Of a stretch of 64,000 nt of DNA, positions 35,167 through 42,806 are shown piece by piece. Under the pieces are notes generated by a model. The model had not been told where the DNA came from. It saw only the letters and a program-made list of their open reading frames with translations, and did no database searches. The stretch comes from Paracoccaceae bacterium (lineage in GTDB: Bacteria > Pseudomonadota > Alphaproteobacteria > Rhodobacterales > Rhodobacteraceae). The stretch is taken from contig JANQRE010000026.1 of NCBI GenBank assembly GCA_028284705.1, positions 60,788 to 124,787 on the forward strand, given 5' to 3'. The stretch's first letter is position 1; each line of letters starts with the position of its first letter. The translations under genes were made by a program, and so were the position numbers.

Positions 35167-38100
35167 ATGAAAGGTTCGCATTCCCGCCTGAGCCACCGCC
35201 CCGAGAAGCGCTATTCCAACATCGCGCATGTTCAGGGTGGCATGATCACCGATGCCGATCTGACGGAGGCCGGTCAGCTTCATCAGGAGCGTGACGAGGC
35301 GCAGAACACCGTGATGGTGGGCTCCGGCGTGCCAGCCGTGGGCGGCATGCTCGATCTCAGCGTCGAGGAGGTGCTGTTCAGGGACGGTGCCGTGATCGCC
35401 GATGGCAAGCTTGGCCATTTCCGCCTGCAGGACGGCAAACCCATGGTGCTGAGCGACGCGTTGGCGCGTCAGGTCGATCTGCCTTTCGGGCCCGATCCGG
35501 TGACAGACGGGTTGGTCTATGTGGACCTCTGGGAGCGGCCCGTCTTTGCCGCCGAGGACGCTTATCTGGCCGATGTCGGCCTGCACGGGGCGGAGACAAC
35601 TTATCGCACGCAAACCATGGTGCAGCTGAAGACCCTGCCCGTGCCCGCCAGCCTCAAGCCCGCTCAGATCAACGCGCTCCTGCGCAGCCATCCCGCGTTC
35701 AAGCCGCGCGGCGACATTCAGGTTCATGTCTCGGAGATCAGCAGCACGCTGACGACCGTGGATTGCGACCCCTGCGCCGACGAAATCTCCATCGATGCGG
35801 AGCCGCCCAACGCGCTCTTCCGGCTCGAAGTGATCTCCGTCACGCGCGACAAAAACGGCGTTCCAACCAGCGTTCAATTTGCCTGGAGCAATGAGAACGG
35901 CGAAGCGATTGAACAGATCGAAAACGCCGAAGCGCTTGAAAAAGAAGAACATATCTATGAGAGCTTCTCACGCGCGACGGAAAGCCAGATGGGCTATTTC
36001 GATGCTGAGCAGAAGCTGGTTGAGCGCAAAATCTCCCCCGACCTGCCGGAAGCGGCGAAGGAAGAGAACGCCTCTGTGCACCGCTACACCCATGTGCGGC
36101 GCTGGAATGGCGAAGTCACCCTGCCCGCGCAAGGGCGGCGCAATCCCAGCGGGCACAGCGCCAAGGCGGTCACGTTTGATGATGGCAAGGCGGTGGTGCG
36201 CACGAAATACTTCAACCTGGTGATCGATCTCGCGGCCAAGGATGCGTTGATCGGTGACTATTGGCTGGTGGAGATGCGCCGCTACGCGCCCGAGGGCGAG
36301 CGGCTCAGGGTCAATGGCGGTGATTTCAAGACCCCATCCGGCCCGCTTGGCCCGGATCATCACACGCTGATGCTGTTCCCGGTGGCGAAGAACGTGGCCT
36401 TCCTGCCCGATGACGCGACGCGCCGTCGGCTGAACATGCCGCCCTTGAGCGATCTGCCTGCCAGCCATATCTCCTATGAGCCGCCCGAAAAATGTGAGCT
36501 TCTGGAGGGCACCGGAACGGTCAAGGAAGCGCTCGATGAACTGTGTAATCTAGACGCGACCCATGTGGCGTTCGATGGCGAGAATTCCGGCTGCGACACG
36601 CTGGAGCCGGCCCGCAATGTCGATGACGCACTCAAACGCCTCTGTGAGGCGGATAAGCGGAACCAGACCCAGCTCATGATGCGCTCGATGATGGATTGGG
36701 GTGTCGTGGCGGGCCTGAAAGTCGCTGGCACCGACACGCAAATCCGGCTGACCGACGGCATGGCGCTCGACCGCACGGGCATTCTGCACGAGATCGACGG
36801 GCGCACGGTCAATCTGCGCGATTTCAGCGAGGTGAACGTCTTCCCCAACAATCTCGACCTGCAAGGTGTGCAGAAAGAACGCGGCGAGATTGCGCTTTGT
36901 CTGGGCTTCAACGGCAAGGAAGAGACGCTGTTTCTGACCGATCCGCTGATTGCATATGACCTCGACGACCTGACGATGAAAGACCAGATCGAGGCCTGTC
37001 TGGAGACGAAATTCAAGAAGGAACAAAGTCTTCTGACCTCGAAGACCCTGCGCGAGCGCATCCTCGGTGGCGATACGATCTTCCAGCAGGTGCTGACGAA
37101 AATCCATATCGCCTTCCGTCAAGATCTCGAGCCGATCGCAGGTCTCGGCCTCGACCGAAAGGAAGAGGGAACCGCCTCTGAGCTGATCAAAATGCTCGCC
37201 GAAGAGGTGAGCGCACGTGTGCCAGAGGATATGGCACAGCGGCTCAAGATGGCGCTGGAATTCGCCCGAACCGCTGCGAAGAACGTGAAGAACGACATGA
37301 CGGAGGATCAGTTCCTCCTGCGCGTCGCGGCGCTGCAATATGGCGCGATCCTCAATCTCGATGAGGAGCATCGGATCGCCTGCGTCTGCGACAATATCGT
37401 GCCGCCGATGCCCGAGACCGAAGGCGGCTGGACGCTGGTGCCGATTGCAGGCCTCCGCCTCTCCCGCTTCACCTTCAAACAGATGCGACTGGAGCGCATC
37501 TGCATGACCAGTTCCCGCAAACAATCCCATAACTGGCGCAGCTTCCGCTACTATTACGGCGACACGATCCAGCAAATCTTCGACGCCTTCGACAGTATTT
37601 GCTGCGAGGCCAAACTGCGCCCGGATGAAGAGCAAATGGGCAATGATCTGCGGCTCTGGAACCGGGCGCGCGGTCCCGCACCTTGGGACGGAGAGACCGA
37701 GATGCCGATGTGGCCGATGATCCCGACTTATACCGGCGAAGTGCCGGAGGGCGACAACCTCAATATCGGGCGGATTCGTGATCGCGGTGGCTGGCGTTAC
37801 AACACGCCGCCGAAACTGCCGGACATCAAGGGCAAGAAGATCGAAGAAGCGATGGAGATGCTGAAGGAACAAGGCTTCCTGCTGACCGATCCGGTGCCCA
37901 TCAAGGAGCTAAGCGAGCGAATCAAGAAACAGGAGAACCGCGGCCCGCTTCTGAACCGTCACCCGCAGAAAGGTGACACGGTGATGATCGTGCATGACGA
38001 CAAGAAACTCGCCATCGAGTTCCTCGTCGTGCATCAACCGCGCCGGGTCATCCGCCCGACCCGCCCGACCCGTCCGCGTTTGGACATCTTCAAAGACATC

Positions 38101-39018
38101 GAGCGTCTGAAACTGAACCGCGATCTTAAGGACATCAAACTGAGAGATCGCCGCGATACGGTCAAAGATGGCGGCAAGGATACCGGCAAGAAGGACCCGG
38201 GCACCAAGAAGCCCCCGCGCGGCAGGGACACCATTTTCAAGGGCCCACAGGCCGAGAAGAAGGTCTTTATCAAAGACCCGCTTCTGCATGGCACGGTCAT
38301 CAAGGGCGTGGTGCCGCAATTCGACAAGAAGGTCGTTCTGGCGGATAAGAAACCGCCCGCTGAGGCTAAGAAGCCGCCAGCGAAACGCAGGCCACCGGCA
38401 CGGAAAAAACCCGCCCCAAAGCCTGAAGCCCGCACACCGTCGGGCGACAAAACGGTGAAACCGGCTCCGAAAAAGCCAGCGCCAAAAAAACCTGCGCCCA
38501 AGAAGCCCGCACCGAAACCTGCGGCACGGACGCCCGCCGGGGGAACGACAACAAAGCCAGCCCCTAAAAAGCCAGCGCCGAAGAAACCGGCCCCCAAGCC
38601 CGCTGCAAGGACACCTGCCGGTGGCATAACCACGAAGCCGGCCCCGAAGAAGCCTGCTCCCAAAAAGCCTGCACCGGCGAAAAAGCCGCCCGCGGCGAAA
38701 CCTGCCGAGGCAAAGAAACCGCCAACGGCCCGCAAACCGGCCCCCAAAAAGCCAGCGCCCAAGAAACCGGCGCCCAAGCCGAAACCACCGGCTGCCAAAA
38801 AACCACCCGCGGCGAAGAAGCCACCCGCAGCAAAGAAGCCCGCGCCCAAAAAGCCCGCAACCGCGCGCTCCAGCACCACAAGGCGCACGACCTCCAATCA
38901 GGCCGCGCTGAAAAAGGCGGCGGAGGAGGCCCTGAAGAAAGGCGCAAAGGATGCCGGTGCCCGCGGGCTCGACGCGTTGCGCGGCAAGTTCCGCCGCAAA
39001 CCGCCCGGGAGGAAGTGA
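35167..39018 (+). CDS. DUF6519 eCIS protein with PASTA-like domain and H1-like Lys/Pro/Ala tail
   Basis: 1,283 aa. The N-terminus (RPEKRYSNIAHVQGGMITDADLTEAGQLHQERD) fits DUF6519, a recurrent eCIS-associated domain. A long mixed region follows. A PASTA-like segment lies near residues 878-950 (LPDIKGKKIEEAMEMLKEQGFLL ... GDTVMIVH). Residues ~958-1,060 are basic. From ~1,058 to ~1,250 the protein is almost only Lys, Pro and Ala in PAPKK/KKPAP repeats with PAARTPAGG inserts, like histone H1 or bacterial H1-like tails. A strong ribosome site (aagggag) precedes the start. The role of the tail is unknown. Confidence 0.8.
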   Translation: MKGSHSRLSHRPEKRYSNIAHVQGGMITDADLTEAGQLHQERDEAQNTVMVGSGVPAVGGMLDLSVEEVLFRDGAVIADGKLGHFRLQDGKPMVLSDALARQVDLPFGPDPVTDGLVYVDLWERPVFAAEDAYLADVGLHGAETTYRTQTMVQLKTLPVPASLKPAQINALLRSHPAFKPRGDIQVHVSEISSTLTTVDCDPCADEISIDAEPPNALFRLEVISVTRDKNGVPTSVQFAWSNENGEAIEQIENAEALEKEEHIYESFSRATESQMGYFDAEQKLVERKISPDLPEAAKEENASVHRYTHVRRWNGEVTLPAQGRRNPSGHSAKAVTFDDGKAVVRTKYFNLVIDLAAKDALIGDYWLVEMRRYAPEGERLRVNGGDFKTPSGPLGPDHHTLMLFPVAKNVAFLPDDATRRRLNMPPLSDLPASHISYEPPEKCELLEGTGTVKEALDELCNLDATHVAFDGENSGCDTLEPARNVDDALKRLCEADKRNQTQLMMRSMMDWGVVAGLKVAGTDTQIRLTDGMALDRTGILHEIDGRTVNLRDFSEVNVFPNNLDLQGVQKERGEIALCLGFNGKEETLFLTDPLIAYDLDDLTMKDQIEACLETKFKKEQSLLTSKTLRERILGGDTIFQQVLTKIHIAFRQDLEPIAGLGLDRKEEGTASELIKMLAEEVSARVPEDMAQRLKMALEFARTAAKNVKNDMTEDQFLLRVAALQYGAILNLDEEHRIACVCDNIVPPMPETEGGWTLVPIAGLRLSRFTFKQMRLERICMTSSRKQSHNWRSFRYYYGDTIQQIFDAFDSICCEAKLRPDEEQMGNDLRLWNRARGPAPWDGETEMPMWPMIPTYTGEVPEGDNLNIGRIRDRGGWRYNTPPKLPDIKGKKIEEAMEMLKEQGFLLTDPVPIKELSERIKKQENRGPLLNRHPQKGDTVMIVHDDKKLAIEFLVVHQPRRVIRPTRPTRPRLDIFKDIERLKLNRDLKDIKLRDRRDTVKDGGKDTGKKDPGTKKPPRGRDTIFKGPQAEKKVFIKDPLLHGTVIKGVVPQFDKKVVLADKKPPAEAKKPPAKRRPPARKKPAPKPEARTPSGDKTVKPAPKKPAPKKPAPKKPAPKPAARTPAGGTTTKPAPKKPAPKKPAPKPAARTPAGGITTKPAPKKPAPKKPAPAKKPPAAKPAEAKKPPTARKPAPKKPAPKKPAPKPKPPAAKKPPAAKKPPAAKKPAPKKPATARSSTTRRTTSNQAALKKAAEEALKKGAKDAGARGLDALRGKFRRKPPGRK
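38340..38880 (+). repeat. Lys/Pro/Ala low-complexity coding repeat
   Basis: Imperfect repeats of codons for KPAPKKPAP separated by a longer unit (KPAARTPAGG-[TI]-TTKPAPKK) that appears at least twice (around 38,510-38,560 and 38,600-38,640). It is the source of several long spurious minus-strand frames. Confidence 0.85.
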
Positions 39019-39021
39019 GCC

Positions 39022-39765
39022 ATGGCGGGCCTGAAATCCTATCGGCGGCGTAGACCACGTCGCGCCTCGCCCTCGGTGATGCGCAGCGGCAATCGCTCGG
39101 GGAGTGGGAACGGCCCGGAACTGGAGGCCGCACAAGACGCTGTCAAAGCCGGTCTCAAAAACGCCACCAAAGGCGTGGCCTGCAAAAACCGGTCCCGGCT
39201 GCGCATGAAAACGCTGAAGGTGAAACCGGTGCGCATCGCCGATGACGATGGCTCGAATAAGACCGGCAAGGCCGATATGAGCGTCACCAAGCGGGTCTTC
39301 AAAAAGGCCGCCATCGATGTTCAGGAGATCAGCGAAACGGTCCTGAAAAAGACCTCCTACAAGGAGATGTCGCATCTCGGCAAAGAAGCCAAGAAGGACC
39401 TCTGGAAGGACGTCGCCAGCACCGATCATGCCGCTCTGGTGACCGTTGAGACCTTCAATGATGGCTCCAAAGTGGGCCGTAAAGTGACCGGCGGCGGCTA
39501 CACCTGGAACAACGCCCGCGCGGGCATGGCGATGATGGTACATGATGGTGGCAGTTGGCTGGCTGCGCATGAGCTGGGCCATGCTGTTGGGGGCAAACAT
39601 TCCCACCAAACCGACAAATCCGGCAACAACACGGTGATGAAACCCACCGGCGATCCGGATGTCGCGGGTACAGAGAATGTGTCCAAGAAACTGGGACGGG
39701 TCTGGCGCAGGCATGGGTTGACCAAGGGTCGCGGGGCCAAGGTTTGCCCCGATTACAGCGACTGA
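39022..39765 (+). CDS. Metzincin-motif metalloprotease, probable eCIS cargo
   Basis: 247 aa. The zinc motif HELGHAVGGKH is an exact HExxHxxGxxH (His183, Glu184, His187, His193), and VMKPTG with Met206 is a candidate Met-turn 13 residues later. The N-terminus is strongly basic (SYRRRRPRRASPS). No secretion signal is seen. It lies 3 bp after the DUF6519 gene, at the start of the cargo block. A metzincin cargo that cleaves target-cell protein is plausible; a role in processing particle components is the alternative. Confidence 0.75.
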   Translation: MAGLKSYRRRRPRRASPSVMRSGNRSGSGNGPELEAAQDAVKAGLKNATKGVACKNRSRLRMKTLKVKPVRIADDDGSNKTGKADMSVTKRVFKKAAIDVQEISETVLKKTSYKEMSHLGKEAKKDLWKDVASTDHAALVTVETFNDGSKVGRKVTGGGYTWNNARAGMAMMVHDGGSWLAAHELGHAVGGKHSHQTDKSGNNTVMKPTGDPDVAGTENVSKKLGRVWRRHGLTKGRGAKVCPDYSD

Positions 39766-39774
39766 CCTGGGCGC

Positions 39775-41265
39775 ATGGCACTAAGACGACGCATAAGACG
39801 AAAGGTTCGCAGGAAAGCCGCCACGCCCCTGCCCGCAAGTTCCGACAAGCTGAAAGGTCAACGCGACGAGGCGGCGGCCATTCTGGTAGGCGGTGCCAAA
39901 GACCCCGCAGAACGCGCCGCAGATCAGATGGCGGATCGCGTCTTGAGCGGCGGTCGGGCGTTGCCCGCGTCCGCGCCTGCAAATACCCCTACCATCGCGC
40001 GACAATCGGCCAGTGGCCCCATGGCCAGCGGTACCGGAGCAGCGGCAGCACCTGCGAAGGCGCAAAGCTCGATCAATGCTCTATCTGCCGGTCGCCCTCT
40101 ATCGGGGCCAGAGAAATCAACCTTCGAACCGGGCTTCGGACGCAGCTTCTCGGATATCCGCATACATGAAGGCGCGCAGGCCGACCGCGCCGCGCGCAGT
40201 ATCGATGCGGATGCGTTCACCGACGGCCAAAACGTCGTCTTCGCCGAGGGTCAGAACACCGCCAGCAATATGGCCCATGAACTGGCGCATGTGGCACGTG
40301 GCGATACCGGTATCCGTCGCGTCATCAAAGCCGAGATCGACCGGGACGCTCGCGATAAGCATGGTCGCCGCAAACCCTTCGACCTCAGCTACAAATTTCG
40401 CCACGACTACAATGTGAAAGATGTCGACCGCACCGAGGATTACTACTGGTCCAGTTCGCGCATCAAGGCGAAGAGCTTTAGCCGCAAGGAGCTGAACAAA
40501 GAGATCGCCTCCGCGATGCTGTTCTCGAACCGGATATTCAAACTCAGGGGCAAATCGCTTTATGTCGCGGAGGCGCAGCTTCGCAAACATCACAAGGCGC
40601 GGCGGCGCGTGGTATATCTCGCAGACAATATCCAGCTGGAGTTCGCCGAGAAGAGTGCGTCGCTCATCGGTGGAACAATGGGCGCCACATATGAAGAGGC
40701 GATGCGGCGCACCAAACAGGAAATCATGAATGCCAATCCTCCGCCGGCAGAGAAGGAAGGCCGAAAGATTTTCCAACGGCACCTCAAGATCGTCATGAAG
40801 CAACGGGCCGGAAGCAAGGAATTCCGCAGAGCGGCAAAACTGGCGCTCAAGGCCTCGAAAGACTGGGAAGATGGCGGGCGCGCGGGCGTGCCTCCCTTTG
40901 CCGCGGCCTGCTTTTTGGCAACGGCCTTCGTCATGTACACGGCAGGTGGGAAAATCAAAGACGATACCCGTTTGCGCCACGAAAATTACGGGCCTGACGA
41001 GGATGATATCACCAAGACCACCACCTTCACCGATTGGGTGCCCGGAGATTGGGGCTATGTCGCCAACACACACGCGCCGCAGACCGATGGCGAGGAGGGA
41101 GAAAACTTCGTCTACAAGGGCATGGACAAGTTCTGGGCCCATAGTGGCGACGGCAATACGACGAAGACGCTCCAGGAAATATTGGACATGGTTGCAGGGT
41201 GGAATTCCGCAGGCACCGCCATCCTCTCCGGTCGCCGCAGTTATCCACGCGCGGGGCTGAAATGA
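39775..41265 (+). CDS. DUF4157 eCIS effector with Tgl-like transglutaminase domain (copy 1)
   Basis: 496 aa. Order: Arg-rich start (MALRRRIRRKVRRK), conserved linker, DUF4157 domain ending in HELAH (168-172), a variable helical region (190-365), then a C-terminal Tgl-like domain. By comparison with Bacillus subtilis Tgl (Cys116, Glu187, His200), Cys379 (FAAACFLATAF), Glu443 (GEGENFVYKG in context EEGEN) and His456 (FWAH) align, and the 13-residue Glu-His spacing is identical. Tgl's Glu115 is Ala here. The predicted activity is protein cross-linking or deamidation in the target. It is the upstream half of a tandem pair. Confidence 0.82.
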   Translation: MALRRRIRRKVRRKAATPLPASSDKLKGQRDEAAAILVGGAKDPAERAADQMADRVLSGGRALPASAPANTPTIARQSASGPMASGTGAAAAPAKAQSSINALSAGRPLSGPEKSTFEPGFGRSFSDIRIHEGAQADRAARSIDADAFTDGQNVVFAEGQNTASNMAHELAHVARGDTGIRRVIKAEIDRDARDKHGRRKPFDLSYKFRHDYNVKDVDRTEDYYWSSSRIKAKSFSRKELNKEIASAMLFSNRIFKLRGKSLYVAEAQLRKHHKARRRVVYLADNIQLEFAEKSASLIGGTMGATYEEAMRRTKQEIMNANPPPAEKEGRKIFQRHLKIVMKQRAGSKEFRRAAKLALKASKDWEDGGRAGVPPFAAACFLATAFVMYTAGGKIKDDTRLRHENYGPDEDDITKTTTFTDWVPGDWGYVANTHAPQTDGEEGENFVYKGMDKFWAHSGDGNTTKTLQEILDMVAGWNSAGTAILSGRRSYPRAGLK

Positions 41266-41880
41266 GGCCAGATCACAGACACGGACGCAGCATCGACCTG
41301 CACGCAATCCTTGGGGCAACAGCATGGCAGTGAAACGGCGCATCAGACGCAAAGTCCGCCGGAAGACGGCGACGCCTCTGCCCGCGAGCTCGGATAAGCT
41401 GAAGGGTCAACGCGACGAGGCGGCGGCCATTCTCGTTGGTGGCGCGAAGGACCCGGCAGAACGGTCTGCCGATCAGATGGCAGATCAGGTATTGAGCGGC
41501 GGTACTGTCTCCGGCGCAACCACCTCAAGCCCTTCCCCAACTCCATCCGTCGCTCGCAAAGCTGCGGGCACCGGCCCGATTGCGAGCGGCTCAGGATCAA
41601 CAGCAGCACCTGCAAAAGCGCGGACGTCAATCAACGCTCTGTCCGTCGGTCGCTCTTTGAGTGGGCCGGAGAAGGCCACGTTTGAACCCGGGTTCGGGCG
41701 CAGTTTCTCCGATGTCCGTGTGCACGAAGGGTCCCAGGCTGACCGTGCGGCGCAAAGCGTAGATGCCGATGCCTTCACTGACGGGCAAAACGTCGTCTTT
41801 GCCGAGGGTCAGAGCACACCCCGCAACATGGCCCATGAACTGGCCCATGTGGCCCGAGGGGATACCGGGATCAGGCGCAC
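39775..41880 (+). repeat. Tandem duplication of DUF4157-delivery region
   Basis: The 5' ~550 bp of the two transglutaminase genes (from 39775 and 41324) share long identical stretches, for example GGTCAACGCGACGAGGCGGC in both. Similarity falls in the middle third and rises again in the catalytic domain, which fits gene duplication with selection on delivery and active site. Confidence 0.8.
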
Positions 41881-42787
41881 AATTGAGACCGAAATCGAAG
41901 GCAAACCGGACAATCTGAAATATAAATACAAACATGATTACGGCGTCCCGGATTTGACCCGCTTCGAGAACACCTACTGGTGCGACAAACCGATCGTTGG
42001 CAGCGATGTAAACAAGGAAATCGCAACCGCCATGTTGGCCTCCGCCCGACAGTTCGATTTGAAGGGGAAAGGGCTGTACAGGGCCGAGGCGAGCCTGCGC
42101 GACCACCACAAAGCACGGCGCGAAATTATCAAACTGGCGCAATCAATCCGTGTCAAATTCTCCCTCGATGACAGCAAGCTGATCGACAACACGATCAAGT
42201 GGATTGACGACGAAGCCAGGAGGCGTCGCGACGATGAGATTGCTGCCCATCCGCCAACTGGCACAGACGCGGAGAAGCATGCGAAAAAAGTCGAGATCTA
42301 TGCCGGGCATTTTCATGACGTCATGCAGGAAAACGCGGGCGATGAGAAAATGAAGGCCGCGGCTCAGAAAGCGATGAAACTGAGCGAGGAATACGACAAA
42401 TCCAGCGACGTCTCAAAAGAACGCCCCTTTGCAGCCGCGTGTTTCGTGACCACCGCCTTCACCATGTACGCCGCCGGCGGCAAACTGAAACTCAACGATC
42501 CTGTGCCGTTTGATCACGATGAGCCTGATGTCAAGAAAACCGCCCTTTGGACCGACTGGGTGCCAGGAGATTGGGGCTACATCTCCAACAACTCAGCAAC
42601 GCCCAATGAAGGCGAAGACGGCGAAAACATCATCTATACGGGCAATGGCAAGTTTTGGGCCCACTATCCGGGCTCTACCGGCTCCGACACGCTTGAACAT
42701 CTCATGAATACCGTCGCCAGTTGGAACGGTGATGCGGGATCGAAACTGGAGGATGTTCGATCCTTCCCGGCGACAGGCCTAAGATGA
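41324..42787 (+). CDS. DUF4157 eCIS effector with Tgl-like transglutaminase domain (copy 2)
   Basis: 487 aa, 58 bp after copy 1 and paralogous over its whole length. The first 60 residues are nearly identical to copy 1. HELAH is at 171-175. The catalytic set is Cys373 (RPFAAACFVTTAF), Glu434 (DGENIIYTG) and His447 (FWAH), again with 13 residues between Glu and His. The middle region (about 190-365) is the most diverged part, so the two copies may differ in target or in an inhibitor-binding surface. Same predicted function as copy 1. Confidence 0.82.
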   Translation: MAVKRRIRRKVRRKTATPLPASSDKLKGQRDEAAAILVGGAKDPAERSADQMADQVLSGGTVSGATTSSPSPTPSVARKAAGTGPIASGSGSTAAPAKARTSINALSVGRSLSGPEKATFEPGFGRSFSDVRVHEGSQADRAAQSVDADAFTDGQNVVFAEGQSTPRNMAHELAHVARGDTGIRRTIETEIEGKPDNLKYKYKHDYGVPDLTRFENTYWCDKPIVGSDVNKEIATAMLASARQFDLKGKGLYRAEASLRDHHKARREIIKLAQSIRVKFSLDDSKLIDNTIKWIDDEARRRRDDEIAAHPPTGTDAEKHAKKVEIYAGHFHDVMQENAGDEKMKAAAQKAMKLSEEYDKSSDVSKERPFAAACFVTTAFTMYAAGGKLKLNDPVPFDHDEPDVKKTALWTDWVPGDWGYISNNSATPNEGEDGENIIYTGNGKFWAHYPGSTGSDTLEHLMNTVASWNGDAGSKLEDVRSFPATGLR

Positions 42788-42806
42788 TCTGTACGGGTGG
42801 CGAGAT

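Noticed and set aside
37909..39714. 601-aa minus-strand frame opposite the DUF6519 tail and metzincin gene
   Set aside because: Gly/Phe/Leu-rich antisense of Lys/Pro/Ala repeats; opposes two well-supported genes.
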